From positions 401,406-465,405 of the forward strand of contig NZ_VMBP01000001.1 in assembly GCF_007559435.1 (NCBI RefSeq): a stretch of 64,000 nt of DNA, read 5' to 3'. Shown in pieces: positions 1 to 7,909 of this stretch (its first letter is position 1; every line of letters begins with the position of its first letter). A model generated the notes under the pieces. The model ran no database searches, was not told the origin of the DNA, and saw only the letters and a list, made by a program, of their open reading frames with translations. This DNA comes from Ancylobacter moscoviensis (GTDB taxonomy: Bacteria; Pseudomonadota; Alphaproteobacteria; Rhizobiales; Xanthobacteraceae). A program made the position numbers and the translations under genes.

Positions 1-156
1 GTCCTTGCTGCGGAAGTGATAATAGAGCGTGCGCTTGGTGACGCCTGCCTTCTCCGCCACCGCATCCACGCTCACCGCGCGGATGCCCTCGCCGTAGAAG
101 AGCTTTCCGGCGGCCTGGAGAATGCGCTCGCGGGTAGGCAGGGCAACGGTTTCCAT
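1..156 (-). CDS. TetR family regulator, N-terminal part (runs off window)
   Basis: Only the first 52 codons are inside the window; the rest lies beyond base 1. The translation begins METVALPTRERILQAAGKLF and continues through a helix-turn-helix ending in GVTKRTLYYHFRSKD, the standard TetR DNA-binding signature. The ligand domain is not visible, so the effector is unknown. It diverges from a hydrolase gene at 219, and the 62-nt gap holds an imperfect inverted repeat that could be its operator. Family call is firm; target control is inferred from position. Confidence 0.9.
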   Translation of the reverse strand, partial: METVALPTRERILQAAGKLFYGEGIRAVSVDAVAEKAGVTKRTLYYHFRSKD

Positions 157-165
157 GCGGGGAAA

Positions 166-187
166 GTATACTGCCTAGTGAATATAC
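166..187. promoter_or_regulatory. Candidate TetR operator
   Basis: Imperfect 22-bp inverted repeat with arms GTATA (166-170) and TATAC (183-187) and a paired CT/AG centre. It lies between the TetR start codon and the divergent hydrolase start. TetR proteins commonly bind such palindromes in divergent promoters. No binding evidence is available. Confidence 0.4.
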
Positions 188-218
188 ACCATCGCGGCTT
201 CGCTCTAGCGTCGCCGGC

Positions 219-1196
219 ATGAGCACGGGAAGCCCCATCGCCGAGATCGAGCCGCGCAGCGTGGCGATCGCCTGCCGGGACGGCGTCGTCCTCGGCGGGC
301 ATTTCTGGCCGGCGCAGGGACGAGCCTCGCTGGGTGCCGTCGTCATCAACCCGGCGACCGGGGTGCTGGCGCGCTATTACCACCGCTACGCCCGCTTCCT
401 CGCCGGCCACGGCTTCGACGTTCTGACCTTCGACTATCGCGGCATCGGCCTGTCGCGGCCGACCGACCTGCGCGGCTGCGGCTATCGCTGGCGCGACTGG
501 GGCGAACAGGACGTCGACGCGGCGCTGCGCTTCATGGCGGACGAGACCCAAACCGGCCCGCTGATGGTGGTCGGCCACAGCATCGGCGGCTTCCTGCCGG
601 GACTGGCGGAAAGCGGACGACGGATCGGGCGCATGCTCACCGTCGGCGCGCAATATGCGTGGTGGATGGACTACGCGCCGCGCCGGCGGCTGGGCCTGCT
701 GTGGCAGTGGCATCTCGTCATGCCGGCAGCCACCCTGCTCTGTGGCTATTTCCCCGGCCGCCGGCTCGGCTGGCTGGAGGACCTGCCCGCCGGGGTCGCC
801 CGCGAATGGAGCTTCCGCGGCCCGCGCTTCGAGACCAGCCACCCGCGCGGGAAGCGGGCGGAGGCGCTGTCGCGCATGGCCGGCGTGCGGGCACCCATTC
901 TCGCCGTCTCGGCCTCGGACGATGAATTCGGCACGATCCCGGCCCTGCGGCGCGCGCTTTCCTACTACACCGGCGCCGGGCGCACGCAGGTGCAGATCGA
1001 TCCGGTGGACTATGGCCGCGAGACGATCGGCCATTTCCAGCTCTTCCACGACAGCCACGCCGCCGGCTTCTGGCTGGACACGCTGATCTGGCTGCGCGAC
1101 GGACGGAACCCCTGGCCGCGCCGCGTGGTGGAGGAACTGGGCGGTGCCCCTGACGCTCCTCCAATTCATTCCGAATTGGAAATGGTGTCTCGGTGA
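219..1196 (+). CDS. Alpha/beta hydrolase fold protein
   Basis: A 325-residue serine hydrolase, presumed cytoplasmic because no signal peptide is seen. The nucleophile elbow GHSIGG carries the likely catalytic serine. An aspartate in the SASDDEFG strand and a histidine in GHFQLFH complete a plausible triad. The N-terminal part (DYRGIGLSRP) matches the serine-aminopeptidase-like / COG4757 type of hydrolase. Substrate is not predictable. The ATG at 219 was chosen because the conserved fold begins shortly after it. It is divergent from the TetR gene and likely repressed by it. Confidence 0.85.
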   Translation: MSTGSPIAEIEPRSVAIACRDGVVLGGHFWPAQGRASLGAVVINPATGVLARYYHRYARFLAGHGFDVLTFDYRGIGLSRPTDLRGCGYRWRDWGEQDVDAALRFMADETQTGPLMVVGHSIGGFLPGLAESGRRIGRMLTVGAQYAWWMDYAPRRRLGLLWQWHLVMPAATLLCGYFPGRRLGWLEDLPAGVAREWSFRGPRFETSHPRGKRAEALSRMAGVRAPILAVSASDDEFGTIPALRRALSYYTGAGRTQVQIDPVDYGRETIGHFQLFHDSHAAGFWLDTLIWLRDGRNPWPRRVVEELGGAPDAPPIHSELEMVSR

Positions 1197-1201
1197 TCGA
1201 C

Positions 1202-1215
1202 CAGATTATCATCTG
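1202..1215. promoter_or_regulatory. Inverted repeat upstream of the DoxX/VOC genes
   Basis: Perfect arms CAGAT (1202-1206) and ATCTG (1211-1215) with a TATC spacer, about 50 nt before the DoxX start codon. It could be an operator for the LysR protein encoded at 2618 or for another quinone-responsive regulator, or chance. Confidence 0.25.
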
Positions 1216-1263
1216 ATCCGACATGGCCGACATTCCGCGCATCTTTCTTGCGGAGTTCCCATC

Positions 1264-1680
1264 ATGATCGACAATCGCACCGCCCCCTATGCGGCCCTCG
1301 TTCTGCGCCTCTCCCTCGGCATTCTCTTCCTCGCCCATGCCGGCCTGAAGATCTTCGTCTTCACCCCGGCTGGTACCGCCGCCTTCTTCGGTTCGCTCGG
1401 CCTGCCCGGCGCGCTCGCCTACGTCACCATCGTCTGGGAAGTCGTCGGCGCCATCGCCCTCATCCTCGGCATCTGGCCGCGCATCGCCGCTCTCGCCCTG
1501 ATCCCGGTGCTCCTCGGCGCCATCGCCACCGTGCACGGCCCGGCCGGCTTCTTCTTCACCAATCCGAATGGCGGCTGGGAATTCCTGGCGCTGTGGATCG
1601 CCGGCCTCCTCGCCCTCGCCCTTCTCGGCGATGGTCCCTTCGCCCTGAAGACCGGCTCGAACGGCGCGTCCGGCCGCTGA
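1264..1680 (+). CDS. DoxX family membrane protein (CatD-like)
   Basis: A 138-residue protein with about four hydrophobic segments (for example LVLRLSLGILFLAHAGLKIF, then YVTIVWEVVGAIALILGIW), typical of DoxX inner-membrane proteins. The ATG at 1264 was preferred over upstream in-frame codons because DoxX homology starts at MIDNRTAPYAALVLR. It is followed after 22 nt by a VOC dioxygenase. The same gene pair forms the catDE operon of Bacillus subtilis, which responds to catechol. The role as a membrane partner in quinone or catechol detoxification is inferred from that pairing. Confidence 0.8.
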   Translation: MIDNRTAPYAALVLRLSLGILFLAHAGLKIFVFTPAGTAAFFGSLGLPGALAYVTIVWEVVGAIALILGIWPRIAALALIPVLLGAIATVHGPAGFFFTNPNGGWEFLALWIAGLLALALLGDGPFALKTGSNGASGR

Positions 1681-1702
1681 CGCCGCCACGGAGGTCGCAA
1701 CC

Positions 1703-2551
1703 GTGACCACACAGGCAACATCCGCCGCGCGGGAGGCTTCTCCCGCGCCGGCCAGCTCCCCGTCTCTCTCCATGGGACGCGTGGCCCTGACCGTGAACGA
1801 TCTCGACCGCGTCGCCGATTTCTACGAGCGCGCGGTCGGCCTTCACCGGCTACGGCGCGACGGTGAGACCGCGCAGCTCGGCGCGGGCAATACGGTGTTG
1901 CTCGAACTGCGCCGCGACGCATCGGCCCGGCGCCGGTCGCCGCGCGAGGCGGGCCTGTTCCACACCGCCTTCCTGCTGCCGGCGCGCGCCGATCTCGGCC
2001 GTTGGCTGATGCACGCCGCGCAGGAACGGGTGCCGCTCGTCGGCGCCTCCGACCATGCGGTGAGCGAGGCGCTCTACCTCACCGATCCCGAAGGCAACGG
2101 CATCGAGATCTATGCCGACCGGCCGCGCGACAGCTGGGCCTGGCATGACGGGCTGGTGCACATGTCCACCGAGGCGCTCGACCTCCCCGATCTCGCCGCC
2201 AGCGCCGGACAGGGCCGCTGGACCGGCTTTCCGGAAGGCGCCCGCGTCGGCCACGTGCACCTGCAGGTCGGCGCCATCGGCCCGGCGGAGGAGTTCTACA
2301 CGGGCACGCTCGGCTTCGACATCACCGCCCGCTATCCCGGCGGCAGCTTCTTCGCCGCCGACGGCTACCACCACCACCTCGCGACCAACATCTGGAACAG
2401 CCGCGGCGCCGGCCCGCGGAGCTATCCCTCGACGGGCCTTGCGGAGGTGGAGATCCGGCAGCGGTCCCCCGCCGCCCCGCCGCGCACCGAGCTGGCGGAT
2501 CCGTGGGGCACGGCCATCGCGCTGATCGGCGAGGCCGTCACCTCCGGTTGA
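1703..2551 (+). CDS. VOC family ring-cleavage dioxygenase-like protein (CatE-like)
   Basis: A 282-residue protein with two vicinal-oxygen-chelate modules. The first starts at about residue 26 (MGRVALTVNDLDRVADFYERAVGL), the second at about 183 (VGHVHLQVGAIGPAEEFYTGTLGF). The C-terminal module has the YHHHLATNIW stretch of CatE-type catechol 2,3-dioxygenases; His/Glu residues there would bind a divalent metal. The GTG start at 1703 has a GGAGG box 8 nt upstream. It lies directly after a DoxX gene and before a LysR gene, which fits detoxification of catechols. Exact substrate unknown. Confidence 0.8.
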   Translation: MTTQATSAAREASPAPASSPSLSMGRVALTVNDLDRVADFYERAVGLHRLRRDGETAQLGAGNTVLLELRRDASARRRSPREAGLFHTAFLLPARADLGRWLMHAAQERVPLVGASDHAVSEALYLTDPEGNGIEIYADRPRDSWAWHDGLVHMSTEALDLPDLAASAGQGRWTGFPEGARVGHVHLQVGAIGPAEEFYTGTLGFDITARYPGGSFFAADGYHHHLATNIWNSRGAGPRSYPSTGLAEVEIRQRSPAAPPRTELADPWGTAIALIGEAVTSG

Positions 2552-2617
2552 GGCGAAGACGGCGGCGGGCGGCTATGATCGCGCCGCCCGCCGCGTCGCC
2601 GGCCCCGGAAGATCGCC

Positions 2618-3547
2618 ATGGACCGCCTCGACTGTGACCGCATGCTCGTCGCCGTGCTCGACACCGGCAGCTTCGCCGAGGCGGCAAGGCGGCTCGGCGT
2701 CAGCCCCGGCCAGGCCTCGAAGCTCGTCTCCAGGCTCGAATCCGATCTCGGGGTGCAGCTCATCAAGCGCACCACCCGCGCCCTGTCGCCGACCGAGGTC
2801 GGGCAGGCCTATTACGAGCGGGTGAGGCTGCTGCTGGACGAGTTCGACACGCTGGACGCCTCCGTGCGCAACGCCTCCGGCGCGCCGGCGGGCCGCCTGC
2901 GCCTCACCGCGCCGATGTCCTTCGGCCGCATCCAGCTCATGCCGCTGCTGCTCGCCTTCGCCGACGCCTTTCCCGACATCCAGCTCGACGTGAACTTCTC
3001 CGACCGGGTGGTGAACCTCGTCGACGAGGGCTTCGACATGGCGGTGCGGGTCGGCAAGCCGACGGACAGCCGGCTGATCGCGCGCAAGCTGTGCGATGCC
3101 CATGTGGTCGTCGTCGCCGCGCCGTCCTATCTCGACAAGCACGACGAGCCGGCGACCCCGGAGGATCTGGCGCGGCACGAGTGCATCGTCGACGACAATT
3201 TCCGCGACCCGCTGAACTGGCGCTTCCAGGCGGGAGCGCGCAGGGACCCGACCTCGGGCGGGGCCGGCGCCATCACGGTCGCGATCTCCGGGCGGCTGCG
3301 CTTCTCCAATGGCGAGGCCTGCCTCGCGGCGGCGGAAGCCGGCTTCGGCATCGCCCGCGTGCCGAGCTTCATCGCCGAGGCCAGCCTCCGCGAGGGCCGC
3401 GTGCGGCAGCTCCTGACCGAGCCGGAAGAGCCGCCGCTCGGCATCTTCGCGCTCTACCCGCCGGCCAAGCACCTCGCGCTCAAGGTGCGCACGCTCGTCG
3501 ACTTCCTCGCCAACAGCTTCCGGCCGGAGCGGGACTGGAACCGCTGA
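2618..3547 (+). CDS. LysR family transcriptional regulator
   Basis: A 309-residue LysR protein. The N-terminal winged helix-turn-helix (residues 1-60; FAEAARRLGVSPGQASKLVSRLE) is followed by a substrate-binding domain with the LRLTAPMSFG start of the CrgA/YafC-like group. It lies 66 nt after the CatE-like gene on the same strand, unlike the usual divergent LysR arrangement. It may control the DoxX/VOC genes, or be cotranscribed with them. Effector unknown. Confidence 0.88.
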   Translation: MDRLDCDRMLVAVLDTGSFAEAARRLGVSPGQASKLVSRLESDLGVQLIKRTTRALSPTEVGQAYYERVRLLLDEFDTLDASVRNASGAPAGRLRLTAPMSFGRIQLMPLLLAFADAFPDIQLDVNFSDRVVNLVDEGFDMAVRVGKPTDSRLIARKLCDAHVVVVAAPSYLDKHDEPATPEDLARHECIVDDNFRDPLNWRFQAGARRDPTSGGAGAITVAISGRLRFSNGEACLAAAEAGFGIARVPSFIAEASLREGRVRQLLTEPEEPPLGIFALYPPAKHLALKVRTLVDFLANSFRPERDWNR

Positions 3548-3599
3548 ATACGGGACGCCGGACAGCGCCCCGCATGCCGGCGGCCCGCCCGCGCGGCCT

Positions 3600-4454
3600 C
3601 TACGCGCCGACGGCTTCCTTCACCGTCTGCCGCCACGGCGTGGTGGGGCGGCCGATCAGGCGACTGAGCGCATGGCTGTCGTCGAACAGCGCTCCGCCGG
3701 CGGTCTTGGCACTGCTGTCCGCGAGGATATGGGCGAAGGGACCGGGAAGCCCCGCCTGCTCCAGCGCGGCGCCATATTCGGCTTCCGGCAGGTCGCGATA
3801 GACGACCGGCTTGCCGCTGAACTCGGCCAGCGCGGCGGCGAGCTCGTCCTGCGTGAAGGCTTCGTCGCCGGCCAGCTCATAGACCTGCGTGGCGACGGAC
3901 GTGCCCGCGAGTACGGCCACCGCCGCCGCCGCGTAATCCGCCCGCGCCGCCGCCGAGGTGCGCCCACTCCCGGCGCTGCCGAGCAGCACGCCATGGGCGA
4001 TGGCGGGAGCCGCGCCGGCGGTGAAGTTCTCGGTGTACCAGCCATTGCGCAGCACGGCGTGCGGTATCCCGCTCGCCTTCAGCGCCTCCTCGGTGGCGCG
4101 GTGCTCGACGGCGAGGTCGAGCGGGTTGGTGTCGGCATGCAGGATGCTGGTGTAGGCGATGAATTTCACCCCCGCCGCCTTGGCGGCGTCGATCACGGCC
4201 TGGTGCTGCGCCGCGCGCTGGCCGACCTCGCTGGAGGAGATCAGCAGCAGGCGCTCGACGCCGGCCAGTGCCGGCGCGAGGGTGTCCGGCCTGCTGTAGT
4301 CGAAGCGGCGGACCTGAACCCCCTTCCCCGCCGCGTCGGCGGCCTTGGCCGGATCGCGCACCAGCGCGACGACGGCGCCGGGGGCGACCTTCTGGATCAG
4401 GGCGTCGATGACGAGGCGGCCGAGCTGCCCCGAGGCTCCGGTGACGGCATACAT
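3600..4454 (-). CDS. qorB: NAD(P)H:quinone oxidoreductase, QorB/YtfG-like
   Basis: A 284-residue NmrA-type Rossmann protein. The N-terminal TGASGQLG motif (residues 5-12) binds the dinucleotide. Several stretches, including LLLISSSEVGQRA, AAGVKFIAYTS and LRNGWY, match Escherichia coli QorB (YtfG) as I recall it, along its whole length. The family reduces quinones with NADPH in the cytoplasm. It is divergent from an HxlR gene, the same pairing as ytfG-ytfH in E. coli, which strongly supports the call. Repression by that HxlR protein is expected. Confidence 0.88.
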   Translation of the reverse strand: MYAVTGASGQLGRLVIDALIQKVAPGAVVALVRDPAKAADAAGKGVQVRRFDYSRPDTLAPALAGVERLLLISSSEVGQRAAQHQAVIDAAKAAGVKFIAYTSILHADTNPLDLAVEHRATEEALKASGIPHAVLRNGWYTENFTAGAAPAIAHGVLLGSAGSGRTSAAARADYAAAAVAVLAGTSVATQVYELAGDEAFTQDELAAALAEFSGKPVVYRDLPEAEYGAALEQAGLPGPFAHILADSSAKTAGGALFDDSHALSRLIGRPTTPWRQTVKEAVGA

Positions 4455-4523
4455 GGCGGGTCTCCAGCGGTTGCGAATGTGGTTCCGGAGCCGGTATAGT
4501 CCCCTAACTTACTTTCGAGAAGT

Positions 4524-4541
4524 ACTTACATAAAGGTAAGT
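4524..4541. promoter_or_regulatory. Candidate HxlR operator between qorB and hxlR
   Basis: Palindrome ACTTAC-N6-GTAAGT (4524-4529 and 4536-4541), only 5 nt before the HxlR ATG. A further ACTTAC copy lies at 4507-4512. HxlR (DUF24) repressors often bind such sites in the divergent promoter they share with their target, so autorepression plus qorB control is likely. Confidence 0.55.
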
Positions 4542-4546
4542 GTTTG

Positions 4547-4936
4547 ATGTTGAAGCGCCTTTCCTCGCGCATCGCCGACCGCCTGGAGCGCGGCGACGTC
4601 TTCGAGCCGCGCTGTCCCTCGCGCGAGGTGATGAAGCACGTCACCAGCAGCTGGGGCATCCTGGCCCTCATCGCGCTGCAATCCGGCACGCTGCGCTTCA
4701 GCGAACTGCGCCGCAAGGTGAACGGGGTGAGCGAACGCATGCTCGCCCAGACGCTGCAGCAGCTGGAAGCCGACGGGCTGGTCAACCGGAAGAGCTTCCC
4801 CGTCGTGCCCCCGCATGTGGAGTACACGCTGACCCCGCTCGGGGAGGAGGCCGCCGCCCTCGTCGAAGCACTGGCCGACTGGATCGAGGACCGCCTCCCG
4901 GCGCTCCGCCCCTCGACGTCCGCGCCGGCGGCGTAA
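4547..4936 (+). CDS. HxlR/DUF24 family redox-sensing regulator, YtfH/QorR-like
   Basis: A 129-residue winged-helix protein covering the whole HxlR domain: CPSREVMKHVTSSWG, then GVSERMLAQTLQQLEADGLV, then the wing ending VEYTLTPLG. The protein has a single cysteine, Cys23 in EPRCPSRE, at the place where QorR, YodB and related repressors carry the thiol that senses diamide or quinones. ATG 4547 was chosen; a TTG directly upstream is also in frame. It is divergent from the quinone reductase gene, so quinone-induced derepression is the likely circuit. Confidence 0.88.
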   Translation: MLKRLSSRIADRLERGDVFEPRCPSREVMKHVTSSWGILALIALQSGTLRFSELRRKVNGVSERMLAQTLQQLEADGLVNRKSFPVVPPHVEYTLTPLGEEAAALVEALADWIEDRLPALRPSTSAPAA

Positions 4937-4975
4937 CCGCGCCGCCGTCTCCAATCCCTCGCGTGGCAGGACAGC

Positions 4976-6334
4976 ATGCTGACCCTCACCTCCCTCGGCG
5001 GTGCCGGTACCGTCACCGGCTCCAAGCACCTTCTTCAGTACGGCGACCGGCGCATCCTGATCGACTGCGGCCTGTTCCAGGGCCTCAAGAACCTGCGCGA
5101 GCTGAACTGGGAGCCGCTGCCGGTGGCGCCCTCCAGCATCGATGCGGTCATTCTCACCCACGCCCATCTCGACCATTCGGGCTACCTCCCCAAGCTGGTG
5201 CGGGACGGCTTCCGCGGCCGTATCCATGCGACCGCCGCCACGCGCGACGTGGCCGAGCTGATCCTGAAGGACAGCGGGCACCTGAACGAGAAGGATGCCG
5301 AATACGCCAACCGCAAGGGCTTCTCGAAGCATGCGCCGGCCCTGCCGCTCTACGGCGTGCGGGAGGCGGAACGGGCGCTCGAATTCTTCGCCCTCGCGCC
5401 GTTCAATGAATCCGTCGAGATCGCCGGTGGCGCGCGGCTGACTTTCCGCCATGCCGGCCACATCCTCGGCGCGGCGACCGCCGAGGTCGAATGGGGCGGC
5501 CGGCGCATCGCCTTTTCAGGCGACCTCGGCCGCTACGGCGATCCGGTGATGCCGGACCCGGAGCCCGTGCCGGCAGCCGACTACGTCGTCGTCGAATCGA
5601 CCTATGGCGACCGCCTGCACGACCCGACCGACCCCACCGAGGCGCTGGGTGTCGTCGTCGAGCGGACCATCGCGCGCGGCGGCACGGTGGTCATCCCGGC
5701 CTTCGCGGTCGGGCGCGCGCAGTCGCTGCTCTATCATCTCTGGAAGCTCAAGGCCGCCGGCCGCCTCGCGCAGGTGCCGGTCTATCTCGACAGCCCCATG
5801 GCGATCGACGCCACCGAGCTGCTCGACGCCCATCGCGCCGACCATCGCCTGACGGCGGAGATGTGCGCCGCCATGGACGCGATCGCCACCTACACGCGCG
5901 ACGTCGAAGGCTCCAAGGCGATTTCCGCCGGCCGTTTTCCCAAGGTGGTGATCTCGGCGAGCGGCATGGCGACCGGCGGGCGCGTGCTGCATCATCTCAA
6001 GGCCTTCGCGCCCGATCCGCGCAACACTATCCTGTTCTCCGGCTTCCAGGCCGCCGGCACGCGCGGCCGCGCCATGCTGCAGGGTGCCCGCGAGATCAAG
6101 ATCCATGGCGAGTGGATCCCCGTCCGCGCCGAGGTCGACGACCTGTCGATGCTCTCGGCGCACGCCGATGCCGGCGAACTCATGCGCTGGCTCTCCGGCT
6201 TCCGCCGCCCGCCCGCCCGCGTGTTCATCGTGCATGGCGAGGCCGAGGCCGCCGAGGCGTTGCGGGTACGGATCGGCCGTGAACTCGGCTGGAACGCCAC
6301 CGTCCCGCGCCAGGATCAGGTCTTCGACCTATGA
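4976..6334 (+). CDS. Metallo-beta-lactamase/beta-CASP RNA-processing exonuclease-like protein
   Basis: A 452-residue protein. The N-terminal MBL domain has the zinc motif HAHLDH (residues 62-67). Further family motifs are SGDLGRYGDPVM, ESTYGD and the beta-CASP region (YLDSPMA, ISASGMATGGRVLHHL), followed by SAHAD and a terminal VHGE. This is the architecture of bacterial CPSF73-like nucleases acting on RNA. Its stop codon overlaps the start of the phosphorylase gene by 4 nt (ATGA), so the two are translationally coupled. RNA substrate unknown. Confidence 0.85.
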   Translation: MLTLTSLGGAGTVTGSKHLLQYGDRRILIDCGLFQGLKNLRELNWEPLPVAPSSIDAVILTHAHLDHSGYLPKLVRDGFRGRIHATAATRDVAELILKDSGHLNEKDAEYANRKGFSKHAPALPLYGVREAERALEFFALAPFNESVEIAGGARLTFRHAGHILGAATAEVEWGGRRIAFSGDLGRYGDPVMPDPEPVPAADYVVVESTYGDRLHDPTDPTEALGVVVERTIARGGTVVIPAFAVGRAQSLLYHLWKLKAAGRLAQVPVYLDSPMAIDATELLDAHRADHRLTAEMCAAMDAIATYTRDVEGSKAISAGRFPKVVISASGMATGGRVLHHLKAFAPDPRNTILFSGFQAAGTRGRAMLQGAREIKIHGEWIPVRAEVDDLSMLSAHADAGELMRWLSGFRRPPARVFIVHGEAEAAEALRVRIGRELGWNATVPRQDQVFDL

Positions 6335-7893
6335 CGATGCCTCCCTCACCCGCCGCGCCTCCCGCCACGGGCAATGGCAGCCCCAACGGCCTCGCCCAGC
6401 CGCCGCTGCGCGCGCGACGGCTCGGCCTCTACACCCAGCACCAGCCCATCGTCTTCATGCGCACCGATTGCCATGTCTGCCGCTCGGAAGGTCTCTCCGC
6501 GCGCTCGCAGGTGCTCGTCACCGCCGGCGCACGGCAGGTGCAGGCGACGCTCTTCCAGGTGGACGGCGACCGCCTGCTGGCGCGCGAGGAAGTGGGCCTC
6601 TCCGAAACCGCCTGGGAATTCCTCGGCGTGGCCGAGGGCGACGAGATTCGGGTCAGCCACCCGCCGGCCCTCGAATCGCTCGCCAACGTCCGTCGGCGCA
6701 TCTACGGCAACCGGCTCGACCAGCGGGCCTTTTCCGAGATCGTCACCGACATCGTGGCCGGGCGCTATACCGAGGTCCACCTCGCCGCCTTCCTCACCGC
6801 GAGCGCCGCGCTGCCGCTCGACGAGGACGAGACGACGAGCCTGACGCGCGCCATGGTCGATGTCGGCGACCGCCTGCGCTGGAACGCGCCGGTCGTCGTC
6901 GACAAGCATTGCGTCGGCGGCCTTCCCGGCAACCGGACCACGCCGATCATCGTCGCCATCGTCGCCGCGAACGGGCTGGTGATGCCGAAAACCTCGTCCC
7001 GTGCCATCACCTCCCCGGCCGGAACCGCCGACACCATGGAGACGCTGGCGCCGGTCGATCTGGACATCGCCGCGCTGAAGCGCGTGGTCGAGGCGGAAGG
7101 CGGCTGCATCGCCTGGGGCGGGGCGGTGCATCTGAGCCCGGCCGACGACATCTTCCTGCGCGTCGAGCGCGAACTCGACATCGACACCGAGGGCCAGCTC
7201 ATCGCCTCGGTGCTGTCCAAGAAGATCTCGGCGGGCTCGACCCATGTCGTCATCGACATCCCGGTCGGCCCGACCGCCAAGGTACGCGGCGAGGACGCCG
7301 CCACCCATCTGGCGGCACGCATCGACGCCGTCGCGGCCCGTTTCGGCCTGTCCACGACCTGCGTCCAGACCGACGGCACCCAGCCGGTCGGCCGGGGAAT
7401 CGGCCCCGCGCTCGAAGCCTTCGACGTGCTGGCCGTGCTTCGGAACGCGCCGGGGGCTCCGGACGACCTGCGCCGCCGCGCTATCACGCTGGCCGGCGCC
7501 GCTCTGGAGATCGGCGGCAAAGCGGCGGAGGGGCAGGGCGCCGCCTTGGCCCATGCGACGCTGGAAAGCGGCGCCGCCTGGGTCAAGTTCCAGGCGATCT
7601 GCGCCGCGCAGGGCGGCCTGCGCGAACCGCCGCGGGCCACCTATGTCCGCCCGTTGCTCGCTCCGCGCGCCGGGCGCGTGGTCTACATCAACAACCGCAA
7701 GCTCTCGCGCCTGGCCAAGCTCGCCGGGGCGCCCGAGGCGAAGGCTGCCGGCCTCCACATGGAGACCCGCCTCGGCGAGGAAGTCGACAAGGGACAGCCC
7801 CTGCTGCGCATCCATGCGCAGACCACCGGCGAGATGGCCTACGCGCTCGATTATGTCGCGCGGGCAGGCGACATCATCGAAGTGGAGCCGTGA
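6331..7893 (+). CDS. Thymidine phosphorylase family protein, AMP-phosphorylase-like
   Basis: A 520-residue nucleoside/nucleotide phosphorylase. An N-terminal extension of about 100 residues precedes the glycosyltransferase-3 helical domain, as in archaeal AMP phosphorylase and unlike classical DeoA. The phosphate-binding region KHCVGGLPGNRTT and the following KTSSRAITSPAGTADTMETL match family signatures. The C-terminal domain (about 420-520) is the barrel-sandwich lobe. The likely reaction is phosphorolysis of a nucleoside 5'-monophosphate to base plus ribose 1,5-bisphosphate. The ATGA overlap with the upstream nuclease suggests a shared role in RNA turnover and nucleotide salvage. Confidence 0.82.
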   Translation: MTMPPSPAAPPATGNGSPNGLAQPPLRARRLGLYTQHQPIVFMRTDCHVCRSEGLSARSQVLVTAGARQVQATLFQVDGDRLLAREEVGLSETAWEFLGVAEGDEIRVSHPPALESLANVRRRIYGNRLDQRAFSEIVTDIVAGRYTEVHLAAFLTASAALPLDEDETTSLTRAMVDVGDRLRWNAPVVVDKHCVGGLPGNRTTPIIVAIVAANGLVMPKTSSRAITSPAGTADTMETLAPVDLDIAALKRVVEAEGGCIAWGGAVHLSPADDIFLRVERELDIDTEGQLIASVLSKKISAGSTHVVIDIPVGPTAKVRGEDAATHLAARIDAVAARFGLSTTCVQTDGTQPVGRGIGPALEAFDVLAVLRNAPGAPDDLRRRAITLAGAALEIGGKAAEGQGAALAHATLESGAAWVKFQAICAAQGGLREPPRATYVRPLLAPRAGRVVYINNRKLSRLAKLAGAPEAKAAGLHMETRLGEEVDKGQPLLRIHAQTTGEMAYALDYVARAGDIIEVEP

Positions 7894-7909
7894 CCCGAAA
7901 CGGGCAGGC

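Noticed and set aside
6346..7815. Long open frame antisense to the phosphorylase gene
   Set aside because: High G+C leaves long antisense frames open throughout; the plus-strand product has clear family motifs and this one has none.
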